Assembly: GCA_020722945.1 (NCBI GenBank)
Contig: DYJV01000001.1
Span: forward strand, 1-64,000
Source: Candidatus Methylomirabilis sp.
GTDB taxonomy: Bacteria > DYJV01
Length of the DNA stretch: 64,000 nucleotides
Direction: 5' to 3'
Shown here: positions 11,700 to 20,532 of the stretch, piece by piece
Numbering within the stretch: position 1 is the stretch's first letter
Layout of the letters: every line of letters begins with the position of its first letter
Translations under genes and position numbers: made by a program
Notes under the pieces: model-generated
The model's input: the letters and a program-made list of their open reading frames with translations, nothing else
Database searches by the model: none
What the model was told of the DNA's origin: nothing

Positions 11700-12290
11700 A
11701 TGATTAAAGATATAGGGTATCTGATTAACCATAACAACTGCTATCTTTTAGAGAATATAATTTCACTTTATCAGAATATAGTAATTGAAATAGGTTCTGG
11801 AAATGGTGAGTATATTGTTAATTTAGCTTCTAAAAAAAGAGATTATCTATTTTTAGGGATAGAGCTGAAATTTAAAAGAATCTTTAAATCCTTAAAAAAG
11901 ATAAATAGAGCTGATATTGACAATATAATTTTAGTTAAAGGTGAAGCATCAACTATAATAGATTTCTTTATAGAAGATAACAGTATAGATTTTTTTATAA
12001 TTAATTTCCCCGATCCTTGGTTCAAAATAAAGCATAATAGCAGAAGACTAATAAATCTATCTTTTTACCATCTACTTTATCAAAAATTAAAAAATAAAGG
12101 GAAAGTATTTATAGCAACTGATGATCTAAATTACTCAAATGTTATTCTTGATGATGCCAAATCTTCAAGGCTATTCAAAAATGTTGATTTTTGTGATAAA
12201 TGGCTCGATGTAGAAAATTATACTTTATATGAAAAAAAATTTTTAAATGAAGGCAAAAATATCTCCTATCTGGAATTAACTAAGTATTAA
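11700..12290 (+). CDS. trmB: tRNA (guanine-46-N7)-methyltransferase
   Basis: SAM-dependent methyltransferase that makes m7G46 in the tRNA variable loop. Motif I is VIEIGSGNGEYIVNLA near residue 30. The family signature follows as FIINFPDPWFKIKHNSRRL, the counterpart of the TrmB FPDPWPKxRHxKRR motif. The 196-residue length is slightly shorter than the usual 210-240. It converges on the Gx transporter gene, with an 11-nt overlap of the 3' ends. Confidence 0.88.
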   Translation: MIKDIGYLINHNNCYLLENIISLYQNIVIEIGSGNGEYIVNLASKKRDYLFLGIELKFKRIFKSLKKINRADIDNIILVKGEASTIIDFFIEDNSIDFFIINFPDPWFKIKHNSRRLINLSFYHLLYQKLKNKGKVFIATDDLNYSNVILDDAKSSRLFKNVDFCDKWLDVENYTLYEKKFLNEGKNISYLELTKY

Positions 12291-12795
12291 GTGTTATAAT
12301 TTTACTCTCCTGTATATTCAAAATTATCTTATACGCTAAAAATCCTACTATATATCCTGATAACAACCCTAATATCAAAATAATTGGTGTCATAAAAAAT
12401 ATAGTGGAATCTTTGATAATAAAGAGGTAAACTATAAATAGTTGTGTAAATATATGAGTTACCCCACCCACAATAGATAATCCTATAGGGGAGATATAGT
12501 TGTGTGCAGTTTTATAAAAAATATTCATTGTTAGCAATGATGCCAAACCACCTGTCAATGCAAGGAAAAAACCTGGTGTAAATAGTGATGCTGTTAGTAG
12601 AGAACCTAAAATTACTCTATATATAACCAACTTTATCAGGAATCTTAAATTAAAGAAATGTATTGCAACAACTACTGAGATATTTGCAATTCCTATCTTT
12701 ATCCATGGCAGAGGTTTTGGGATGAGACCTTCAATAATATATAAAACTGCTGATATAGAGATAAAAGTTAGAAGATATTTATCTTCTTGTTTCAA
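12280..12795 (-). CDS. Gx transporter family membrane protein (Hpre_diP_synt_I type)
   Basis: Small integral membrane protein of 171 residues with about five or six hydrophobic segments. Sequences such as PLPWIKIGIANI and TPGFFLALTGGLASLL match the Gx transporter family, once annotated as heptaprenyl diphosphate synthase component I. The family resembles ECF S-components in size and fold; a true substrate is not established. It is the last gene of a minus-strand unit after the M16-like gene (1-nt gap). In several bacteria relatives neighbour FMN-binding/ApbE genes, but none are here. Confidence 0.7.
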   Translation of the reverse strand: MKQEDKYLLTFISISAVLYIIEGLIPKPLPWIKIGIANISVVVAIHFFNLRFLIKLVIYRVILGSLLTASLFTPGFFLALTGGLASLLTMNIFYKTAHNYISPIGLSIVGGVTHIFTQLFIVYLFIIKDSTIFFMTPIILILGLLSGYIVGFLAYKIILNIQESKIITLNT

Positions 12796-12796
12796 T

Positions 12797-14080
12797 TTAT
12801 TCGCCTAAGATACTTATTATCATCTTATTAGTATCAAAAATTTCATTAATAACCTTGTTAATACTTTCAACAGTAACCATCTGATACATACTTATATCGT
12901 AATCCCATGCTGGTAGTGATTTCCCTATCCATATTCCATTGGAACAACTATCAGCAATATTAATAAGCGATTGTAACTGTATCGGAATTTTACCTATTAG
13001 ATAACTCTTAGCCAAATCAACTTGATTTTGATTCACTCCATCTTTTCTCAGAGTTTCTAATATCTTCTTTGTTGTTTCTATTGCCTCAACTCTTTTTGAA
13101 TTTTCTGTCTGCATACCTATTACAAAAAAACCTGTGTTAAACATATCGTAATTTATACTGAATACAGAGTATGCAAGCCCAAGCTCTTTCCTTATTTTTT
13201 CTGATAAAATTGATGTAAGATTCCCACCAAGTATAAACGCAAGTGTTTTCAGATCGTAAAAATTTTTATCTTTTTGCCCGTAAGATGGAAATAGAATGTA
13301 TATATAAGATTGCTGTAGCTTCTTATTTTTAAAGATAGTATCATTTATGTTTGAAAATTGTGGAAGAGTATCTTTTTGTGGCATATCACCCTTTTGGGTA
13401 TTTTTAAAATTTTCTTGAATAAAGTTAGTTATATCTTTTTGATTAATGTCACCCGCAAATGTTATTGTAATATTTTGATTGAGAAAAAATTTTTTGTAAA
13501 ATTCGGTTATATCATTTATTGTAATGTTTTTTATATCTTCAATTTCTCCAAAAGGTGAGTGTGAATAGGCAGAGTTTTTAAATAATTTAACAACCCCTTC
13601 ATGAATGGATAGATAGTCGTTGTTATTTTGATACGAAATTATCTTTTCAATGGTTTCTTTTCTAATATTTTCAAATTCTTTACTATCAAAAGATGGATAA
13701 AAAAGGATCTGTTTAAATATTTTGAATGCTTCGGAAGATTTGGTGGAGACAAATTTTACACCTATTTTAATAAAATCTCTATCACAATTTGCAAAAACCT
13801 CTATTCCGTTTTTATCAAGGTAATCTAAAAGTTTCTCAGTAGGATATTTGATTGTTCCACCCTTTTTTAGTAAATTAGTAAGTATAAAACTTGTTCCAAA
13901 TTTCCCTTCAGTGTCGTATATACTCCCTGCTTTTATAGTAAGGTGAATTACTCCAATTCCAGTATTTGGTTGTTTATAATAGTAATATCTCAAACCTTTG
14001 AATTCTTTAATCCCATCTCCTGCAAATATGAATGTTGGTAAGAGCATGATAAATAATATCAAAGTAAAATTTATTTTCAT
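12797..14080 (-). CDS. M16-family (pitrilysin-like) protein lacking the zinc motif
   Basis: Exported M16 peptidase homologue of 427 residues with an N-terminal signal peptide (hydrophobic residues 4-20, ending FAGDG). The N-terminal half has the fold segment GKFGTSFILTNLLKKGG exactly where active M16 enzymes carry HxxEH, but neither the histidines nor the glutamate are present. The C-terminal half keeps the substrate-binding R..Y motif as SEKIRKELGLAYSV. It therefore looks like the non-catalytic partner of a heterodimeric M16 pair, or a pseudo-enzyme. No catalytic partner is adjacent. It lies between DUF4416 and the Gx transporter gene, probably in one operon. Confidence 0.82.
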   Translation of the reverse strand: MKINFTLILFIMLLPTFIFAGDGIKEFKGLRYYYYKQPNTGIGVIHLTIKAGSIYDTEGKFGTSFILTNLLKKGGTIKYPTEKLLDYLDKNGIEVFANCDRDFIKIGVKFVSTKSSEAFKIFKQILFYPSFDSKEFENIRKETIEKIISYQNNNDYLSIHEGVVKLFKNSAYSHSPFGEIEDIKNITINDITEFYKKFFLNQNITITFAGDINQKDITNFIQENFKNTQKGDMPQKDTLPQFSNINDTIFKNKKLQQSYIYILFPSYGQKDKNFYDLKTLAFILGGNLTSILSEKIRKELGLAYSVFSINYDMFNTGFFVIGMQTENSKRVEAIETTKKILETLRKDGVNQNQVDLAKSYLIGKIPIQLQSLINIADSCSNGIWIGKSLPAWDYDISMYQMVTVESINKVINEIFDTNKMIISILGE

Positions 14081-14085
14081 TTTAT

Positions 14086-14613
14086 TTACTCCTCTGACAG
14101 CTGGTTTTTGTATATTTTTCTGATTTCAATTAGGAAATTTCTAATCTCCTCTGAAGCATAATCAGGGTATGTCCATGGTAAAATTTCAAATTGGTTTTTA
14201 TGAAATATAAGAGTGATATCTGCATAAATACCCTTTTCAAGATATACTCTATGAGTATAATTTTTGGTAGTAAGCAAAATAAAATTCTCTAAAGATAAGT
14301 AGCCCGGGTCAATGTTTACTGTTCTTCTATTTTCTTTGAGAAAGTAGCTCTCTATTTGATTACTTTTTAATTTGAGAAGTGCTATATTATCTCTTGGGAG
14401 AAGCTCTTTTAATACTACAAATTTCCTAAAAAGATCCCCACCCATCTCTTTTTCATAATATTTGGTGTGATTAAATATGAATGGTGGAGTTACTAACTCT
14501 AACTCTCCAAAATCAGACTCAATTATTTTTATTGATTTTTCTAATGTATCTGTATTATTTGTAAAAATACTTACGATTATTTTTACTTTGGAAGATGGTT
14601 TTACTGTGCCCAT
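14086..14613 (-). CDS. DUF4416 family protein
   Basis: A 175-residue soluble protein matching DUF4416 through NIDPGYLSLENFILLTTKNYTH and VYLEKGIYADITLIF near residues 97-135 and a C-terminal PWTYPDY. Its function is unknown; the family occurs mainly in anaerobic bacteria with deep or deltaproteobacterial affinity. It is the first gene of a three-gene minus-strand unit with the M16-like and Gx transporter genes, and is divergent from glnD. The ATG has no Shine-Dalgarno sequence and sits 7 nt after a -10 box, suggesting a leaderless mRNA. Confidence 0.8.
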   Translation of the reverse strand: MGTVKPSSKVKIIVSIFTNNTDTLEKSIKIIESDFGELELVTPPFIFNHTKYYEKEMGGDLFRKFVVLKELLPRDNIALLKLKSNQIESYFLKENRRTVNIDPGYLSLENFILLTTKNYTHRVYLEKGIYADITLIFHKNQFEILPWTYPDYASEEIRNFLIEIRKIYKNQLSEE

Positions 14614-14620
14614 ATTTAAA

Positions 14621-14649
14621 TTTATAAATCATAAAGCAGTCTAAATCAA
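14621..14649 (-). promoter_or_regulatory. Promoter of the DUF4416 operon, likely leaderless
   Basis: On the minus strand TTGATT (14649-14644), 17 bp, TATAAA (14626-14621), then 7 nt to the ATG at 14613. Transcription initiating 7 nt after the -10 box would begin at the start codon. Confidence 0.6.
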
Positions 14650-14700
14650 GAATTTTCTTTTATTTGTGTAATATGAAAATCTTTATAGAGGAAAAAGTTT

Positions 14701-17259
14701 ATGAATAGTTATATTGAAACATTAAAATATAGTTTATCACTCCTTAAAAGTAATTTATTAGAAAAAAAAGTCCCTATTATTACAGCTTTTCCTTTGTTAG
14801 ATGAGTATATATCAGATTATTTTATAAAATCTTCAAAGCAAGTAGATATGCAAAGTAATTTTGCATTAGTGGCAACAGGGAGTTTGGCACGCAGGGAGTT
14901 CTCTTTCTTTTCTGATATTGATATATTTATAATAGTTGAAGATAATAATACAGAGTTATCACAATTTATTATAGAGAATATAGTGTATCCATTATGGGAC
15001 TTAAAAATGCATATTGGTTACAGCGTTAGAAACATTAATGAATTCATAGATTTTGCAATTAATGATGTTGTTGAGTGGACAAAAGTTTTAGATATAAAAT
15101 TTATTTCAGGTAGTAAAAGTTTTTATCAAAATTTTATAGATAGAGTCTCAGTTGATGTTTTTAGAAAAGGTGTTGTAAATAAAAATCTTAAAGAAGTATT
15201 TATGCTTAGTGATGATAGGAGATATAAGATTGGGGATCTGAGTTCCCTTCTTGAACCAGATATAAAAAATAATCCTGGTGGCTTAAGAGATATAAACATA
15301 ATACGTTGGTATAATACACTATTTTCTATGTTAAACAATAGTAGTATCCTAAATTCTCATGAATTAAGAAAATTGAAATACTCAAAAGACTTTTTCTTAT
15401 CTATAAGGTTAATCTCTCATCTTTTAAACAACAAAAAGAATGATTTTATTAGTTTTGATAATCAGAGTAAAATTGCAGCTTTCTTATATGGTGAAAAAGA
15501 GGATAGAGCCGCTTATATAATGAAAAAATTTTATTTCAATTCAGAGTATGTAGATTATTTATACCAATACATAAGGGACAATTTCTACTCTAATTTTATT
15601 GTATCTTCTGTTAAATATAATAAAAAGATAGATGATAACTTCCACATCAATGATTCTAAACTATGTATGAAAGATTATTCAAGTATCTCCCAAAATCTCT
15701 CTCTTATAACAAAAGCTTTCTACTATTCACAAAAATTTAAACTATTTTTGTCTTACGAGTTGAGAGAGGCAATAAAAAATAATGTAAAAAAAATTAAAAT
15801 TGATTTTATAAGAGATAAAAAAAATATAAATATTTTCTTTGAAATTCTTGAAAAAGGTTACGGTTATGCTACAACTTTGCGAAAAATGAACCAACTTAAT
15901 TTTCTTACATATTTTATACCTGAATTTAAAAAGATCAAGTATAAAATAACTTACGATATGTATCACCAATATACTGTTGATATTCACTCACTGATAGTTG
16001 TTCAGGAGTTGAGAAATCTTTTTTCTGGAAGTTATATATTAGAATATCCCTTTATAACTGCATTGTCTCTTAATATTCCTAATAAAAAAATTATTTTATT
16101 TGCTGGACTTTTACACGATATTGGGAAAGGGGAGGACGGTGAAGAGTCGCATCTTATAAAAGGTGAACGGATAGTTGTCAAAATTCTTAAAAGGATGGGT
16201 ATTGGTGAGAAAGAGAGTAGTATAATGAGATTTTTAGTTAGAAATCATACTCTAATGATAAATACTGCTTTGAGAAGGGATATAAAAAATGAAGAGGAAG
16301 TTATAAATTTTGCTAATATTGTGAAAAGTTTAGAAAATCTTAATTATCTGTTTTTATTATCTTTTGCTGATTTAAAAGGTGTTTCACCAAAATCATTTGA
16401 TAAATGGCACTATACTTTACTTCAAGATTTATATATCAAAACTTTTTCGGTTATTTCACATAAGAAATTTGAGTTTGCAACGATTCAGGATAAAATAGTT
16501 CAGGTTAAATCATTTATTATAGAAAATATTCCACAAAAAGAGGAATCTTTTTTTGATAAGTTTATTGATAAATTATCTAGAAAATTAATTCAGAATTTTA
16601 ATGAAAAAGAGATATTTGAAATATATATCTTGTTAAAGGATCAGGAGAAACTCCCTTTTGTCCATATACTGTTTAACAGTGAAATAAAAGTTTTCAAAGT
16701 TGTTGTAAAATCGTATAATCTACATGGGATATTTAACAATATTGTTGGCATCCTTACTTTAAACAATCTAAATATAATAAGTGCAGAGATATACACAAAT
16801 TTAGATGGAACAATAATAGATATATTTGAAGTTGTTTCTTTGTATGAAGATAATTATATTGATGATAAGATAGATAAATACAAAAAATCTATAGAGGATT
16901 CCCTTAATTTAAAGAAAAATGAAGATTTTGATAAACTGATTGAGGATAAAATATTAAAAAAAAGTTTTAGAAGTAAAAAATATAATGTAATTCCAATAAT
17001 AAAATATAATAATTTAGAGAATGAATTTTTCACTATTTTAGAGATTATAGTCCAAGATTTCCCTGGAGTGCTCTATCTTATCACTAAAGTATTGTCTAAA
17101 AGAAATATAGATATACACTCTTCCAAAATTTCAACCCAAGGGATAAAGGCAATTGATACATTTTATATTACTGATATGAATGGAAATAAGATAATTGACC
17201 AGAAATTACAAGCAAAGATAGAGAGTGAACTCCTTGATTTAATATATAAAGTTTATTAA
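14701..17259 (+). CDS. glnD: Protein-PII uridylyltransferase/uridylyl-removing enzyme
   Basis: Bifunctional nitrogen sensor that uridylylates PII under nitrogen limitation and removes UMP when glutamine is high. The nucleotidyltransferase domain has GSLARREFSFFSDIDIF, with Gly60 and metal-binding Asp72 and Asp74. The HD hydrolase domain has LLHDIGKG (His472-Asp473) with histidines in EESHLIKGE. Two ACT domains, which bind glutamine, lie near residues 680-750 (VVVKSYNLHGIFNNIVGIL) and 783-852 (IVQDFPGVLYLITKVLSKR). The 852-residue length fits. It connects to the sigma-54-type glutamate synthase promoter at 54.8 kb as part of nitrogen control. Confidence 0.95.
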   Translation: MNSYIETLKYSLSLLKSNLLEKKVPIITAFPLLDEYISDYFIKSSKQVDMQSNFALVATGSLARREFSFFSDIDIFIIVEDNNTELSQFIIENIVYPLWDLKMHIGYSVRNINEFIDFAINDVVEWTKVLDIKFISGSKSFYQNFIDRVSVDVFRKGVVNKNLKEVFMLSDDRRYKIGDLSSLLEPDIKNNPGGLRDINIIRWYNTLFSMLNNSSILNSHELRKLKYSKDFFLSIRLISHLLNNKKNDFISFDNQSKIAAFLYGEKEDRAAYIMKKFYFNSEYVDYLYQYIRDNFYSNFIVSSVKYNKKIDDNFHINDSKLCMKDYSSISQNLSLITKAFYYSQKFKLFLSYELREAIKNNVKKIKIDFIRDKKNINIFFEILEKGYGYATTLRKMNQLNFLTYFIPEFKKIKYKITYDMYHQYTVDIHSLIVVQELRNLFSGSYILEYPFITALSLNIPNKKIILFAGLLHDIGKGEDGEESHLIKGERIVVKILKRMGIGEKESSIMRFLVRNHTLMINTALRRDIKNEEEVINFANIVKSLENLNYLFLLSFADLKGVSPKSFDKWHYTLLQDLYIKTFSVISHKKFEFATIQDKIVQVKSFIIENIPQKEESFFDKFIDKLSRKLIQNFNEKEIFEIYILLKDQEKLPFVHILFNSEIKVFKVVVKSYNLHGIFNNIVGILTLNNLNIISAEIYTNLDGTIIDIFEVVSLYEDNYIDDKIDKYKKSIEDSLNLKKNEDFDKLIEDKILKKSFRSKKYNVIPIIKYNNLENEFFTILEIIVQDFPGVLYLITKVLSKRNIDIHSSKISTQGIKAIDTFYITDMNGNKIIDQKLQAKIESELLDLIYKVY

Positions 17260-17322
17260 AAAGAGGGAAAAATCCAATTTTAATATCCCAAATTTTATAA
17301 ATGAGAGGAATAAAAGGAATAA

Positions 17323-18684
17323 ATGGATATAGCAGCTATTGACAAAAGATATATATGGCATCCTTGCACACAAATGAAGGACCATGAAGATTTTCCTATT
17401 ATTGCTATAGATAAAGGGAAAGGAGTATATTTGTATGATATCTATGGAAATAAGATTCTTGATGCAATTTCATCTTGGTGGGTAAATCTATTTGGCCATT
17501 CTAATGAGAGGATAAATAATGTTTTAAAAGAGCAACTTGAAAAACTTGAACATGTTATATTTGCAGGGTTTACTCATGAACCTGCTGCAGTTTTGGTAGA
17601 AAATATAATAAAGATTATGCCTGATAATATAAGAAAAGTTTTTTTTGCTGATAATGGTTCATCAGCCGTAGAGGTTGCATTAAAAATGAGTTTTCAGTAT
17701 TGGCAGCAATCTGGAAAGGTAAGTAAAACAAAATTTGTTGCACTTAAAGGTGGATATCATGGAGAAACTTTGGGAGCTCTTTCAGTTGGTGGGATTGATT
17801 TATATAAAAAAATATATAATCCTCTACTTTTAGAAACATTCTATGTTGATGCTCTTGAATGTTTTAATTGTAAATATGGGAAAAATAGAAACAACTGCAC
17901 TGCTGAGTGTATTGAGACAATGGAGGCTATTTTATCTCAAAATCATCTTGAAATAGCTGCTGTTATAATTGAACCTATGGTTCAATGTGCTAATGGGATG
18001 AATATCTACTCTCCTATTTACTTAAAAAAATTGTCTTATCTTTGTCAGAATTTTAATATTCATCTGATTGCTGATGAAATTGCTGTTGGTTTTGGTAGAA
18101 GTGGGAAAATGTTTGCATTTGAGCATGCTCAAATAAAACCTGATATAATTTGTTTGTCAAAAGGTCTTACCGGAGGCTACCTTCCACTTTCACTTGTTTT
18201 GACTACTAATGAGATTTACAATGCTTTTTATGATGATTATTTTAAATCAAAAGCTTTTCTGCATAGTCATAGCTATACTGGGAACCCTTTGGCATGTTCA
18301 GCAGCTTGTGAAACATTAAAAATTTTTAGAGATGAAAATATTTTGATAAAAAACCTTGAAAAAATTCAAAAAATGTATAATATTCTATTTGAGTTATTTT
18401 GTGACCATCCTAATGTTGGAGAGATAAGGCAGTTAGGAATGATCGCAGCACTTGAAATATTAGAAGATAAAGAAAATAAGATTAAATTTGATCCCAAATT
18501 AAGAATAGGGTTCCAAATATATAAATATGCACTTTCAAAAGGTCTTTTGATAAGACCATTAGGTGATGTTATCTACTTTATGCCACCTTATATTATAGAC
18601 GATGATGAGATATATTTTATGATTAAAACAACTAAAGATTCTTTAGATAAAATTATTAAACAGAGAGGTAAAAAATGCCGTTAG
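17323..18684 (+). CDS. bioA: Adenosylmethionine-8-amino-7-oxononanoate aminotransferase
   Basis: PLP enzyme of biotin synthesis that transfers the amino group of SAM to KAPA to give DAPA. The N-terminus DKRYIWHPCTQMKDHE is diagnostic of BioA. The substrate-binding SSWWVNLFGHS follows, then the cofactor region FADNGSSAVEVALKM and the PLP lysine Lys280 in LSKGLTGGYLPLS. The 453-residue length is typical. No other bio genes are nearby. AAAAGGAAT precedes the ATG. The 3' end overlaps the cheY start by 10 nt. Confidence 0.95.
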   Translation: MDIAAIDKRYIWHPCTQMKDHEDFPIIAIDKGKGVYLYDIYGNKILDAISSWWVNLFGHSNERINNVLKEQLEKLEHVIFAGFTHEPAAVLVENIIKIMPDNIRKVFFADNGSSAVEVALKMSFQYWQQSGKVSKTKFVALKGGYHGETLGALSVGGIDLYKKIYNPLLLETFYVDALECFNCKYGKNRNNCTAECIETMEAILSQNHLEIAAVIIEPMVQCANGMNIYSPIYLKKLSYLCQNFNIHLIADEIAVGFGRSGKMFAFEHAQIKPDIICLSKGLTGGYLPLSLVLTTNEIYNAFYDDYFKSKAFLHSHSYTGNPLACSAACETLKIFRDENILIKNLEKIQKMYNILFELFCDHPNVGEIRQLGMIAALEILEDKENKIKFDPKLRIGFQIYKYALSKGLLIRPLGDVIYFMPPYIIDDDEIYFMIKTTKDSLDKIIKQRGKKCR

Positions 18685-19055
18685 ATCTCAAAATGAAAAT
18701 TATTGTTGTGGATGATTTTGCAACAATGAGAAAAATTATCAAAAATATTCTTAGACAAATTGGATTTACAAATATTCTTGAAGCAGATGATGGTTCTACT
18801 GCTCTTCCGATATTGGAGAAAGAGAATATTGATCTTGTAGTTACAGACTGGAATATGCCTAAAATGAGTGGATTAGAACTTGTTAAAGCTATAAGGTCAA
18901 ATCCCAACCTTAAAAATATCCCTGTTCTAATGGTTACAGCAGAAGCTCTTAAAGAAAATATTATAGAAGCTGTTAAAGCAGGTGTTAACAACTATGTCAT
19001 AAAGCCTTTTACAGCACAGACATTGCAGGAGAAGATAGAAAAGATATTTGGATAG
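18675..19055 (+). CDS. cheY: CheY-like single-domain response regulator
   Basis: Chemotaxis response regulator that, when phosphorylated by CheA, binds the flagellar switch. The acidic pocket VVDDFATMRKI, phospho-acceptor Asp58 in VTDWNMPKMSG, the conserved Thr in VTAEA and the Lys in VIKPF are all present, and there is no output domain. The sequence is close to canonical CheY. The ATG at 18675 follows GAGAGGTAAAA and overlaps the bioA stop; an internal ATG at 18693 is an alternative. It lies 6.5 kb from cheA, before the receiver-HATPase gene. Confidence 0.9.
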   Translation: MPLDLKMKIIVVDDFATMRKIIKNILRQIGFTNILEADDGSTALPILEKENIDLVVTDWNMPKMSGLELVKAIRSNPNLKNIPVLMVTAEALKENIIEAVKAGVNNYVIKPFTAQTLQEKIEKIFG

Positions 19056-19242
19056 TAGTTTAAATAGACTTGAGCTATCCTTTGTTCTTAAAAAATTTTT
19101 TAAATTCTATTTTATTGATATTAAATATGAATAATTTACCATTTTCTATATTTTTAACATATAGGGCTAAACAATTAAAAATATATATCGATCTTATTTT
19201 GATAAATATAAATATAAATAGAAAATTTATAGGAATTAATTT

Positions 19243-20046
19243 TTGAATATCAAAGTATTAATAATTTCAGATAATGAAATTTACTTTAAGCCTATTATTG
19301 ATTATTGCAACAATGACAAAAAAATATTGTTGCAGTTTGACAATAATCTAAATTTTGACAATATTGTTAAAAATAAGTTCGACATAATCTTGTTAGATTC
19401 AGCTCTTTGCAATAATTGGATTGAATTTCATCAGAAGATAAAAAATTATAATATAGGGATAATCTTTGTTGCTATTGTTTCAGATGTATCTGTTGAGGAA
19501 GTGAGGGCAGGATTTAAAGATGGTCTTTATGATATAATAAAAAAGGACAGTTTTTTATATGAGGGTTACAAAGTATTCCAACGGGTTCTTGAGACTGCTA
19601 AGATTTTAAAATCAACAGAAAAAATAAACCAATATTGCACTCATTCCATCAAATTTAATTTGCCAAGCGATGTGAATCTTGTAAGTGATACTGTTTTAGA
19701 AATTATCAATACAGCCAAATTAAAGGGTTTTATCAAAGATGCTGATACTGAGAATAATCTTAGATTGGCATATATAGAAGCAATTGTTAATGCTATTATT
19801 CATGGGAATAAATCTGATATAGAAAAAATAGTTATTATAGAGGTTCACATAGATAATATCAAAATGATTGTATCAATAGAAGATAGTGGTGATGGGTATG
19901 ATGTTACTCAAATCCCTGATCCTATTGATATCGAAAATCTTTTAAAAACTTCTGGAAGAGGTATATTCTTAATAAAATCAGTAATGGATCAAGTTTTGTT
20001 TGAGAAAAATTGTTCAAAAATAGTATTAGTAAAGAATAGGAGTTAA
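19243..20046 (+). CDS. Receiver-like domain fused to RsbW-type HATPase
   Basis: A 267-residue protein. Residues 1-110 look like a response-regulator receiver (IIL-LDSAL phospho-acceptor region, FVAIVSD, and YDIIKKDSF supplying the conserved lysine). Residues 135-267 form a GHKL ATPase of the anti-sigma/RsbW type, with N-box RLAYIEAIVNAIIHGN, G1 box EDSGDGYDV and G2 box SGRGIFLIKSV. Such proteins act as serine kinases on STAS anti-anti-sigma partners or sequester sigma factors. A STAS gene is present at 28.6 kb. The start is TTG at 19243 after AGGAATT. Confidence 0.8.
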   Translation: MNIKVLIISDNEIYFKPIIDYCNNDKKILLQFDNNLNFDNIVKNKFDIILLDSALCNNWIEFHQKIKNYNIGIIFVAIVSDVSVEEVRAGFKDGLYDIIKKDSFLYEGYKVFQRVLETAKILKSTEKINQYCTHSIKFNLPSDVNLVSDTVLEIINTAKLKGFIKDADTENNLRLAYIEAIVNAIIHGNKSDIEKIVIIEVHIDNIKMIVSIEDSGDGYDVTQIPDPIDIENLLKTSGRGIFLIKSVMDQVLFEKNCSKIVLVKNRS

Positions 20047-20069
20047 TTAATGGGATAAGAAGTATAGAT

Positions 20070-20369
20070 ATGCAGCAAATTTTAAATTATTCATCTAAAG
20101 TCGAACGTATGCAGCACCTTTACCAAGAGCAGGGTGAGATAAATAGATTGATGTTAGGTGAGGAGTTTAAAGAAATTGCTGAGAGGTTAAAGGAGCAAGT
20201 TGTAAAAACTGAGCCATCAGATAGTCAAAACAAAATTTCAGATAAAGAAGAGTCTGATTCAAATAGTAGCAATTCCTATCATAATAATCAGGGCAGTAAA
20301 AAAGATAAAGATAAGAAAGAGATTCATGTTATAGAGGAAGAGCATTCAAATATAGATATAAAAGTGTAG
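20070..20369 (+). CDS. Small acidic/lysine-rich hypothetical protein
   Basis: A 99-residue protein I do not recognise. Residues 1-48 are predicted helical (VERMQHLYQEQGEINRLML). Residues 50-99 are low-complexity, rich in Ser, Asn, Asp, Lys and Glu, and probably disordered. It follows the receiver-HATPase gene by 23 nt with GGGATAAGAAG upstream and may be co-transcribed with it. The N-terminal helix could be a protein-binding segment. It has no signal peptide and no cysteine. Confidence 0.55.
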   Translation: MQQILNYSSKVERMQHLYQEQGEINRLMLGEEFKEIAERLKEQVVKTEPSDSQNKISDKEESDSNSSNSYHNNQGSKKDKDKKEIHVIEEEHSNIDIKV

Positions 20370-20532
20370 TTTTAAATTTTTCCATTTTCATTGTTCTAAA
20401 TTGCTTGTCAAAAAAATAAAAGTTTGTTATTTTAACCATTAATATTTAATCTTGTATTTTCTTTTTTATAGGCATAGATATATTTGTTTAGTCTTAAAAA
20501 TAAAATGATAAAAGAATCAAAAGGATTATAAA

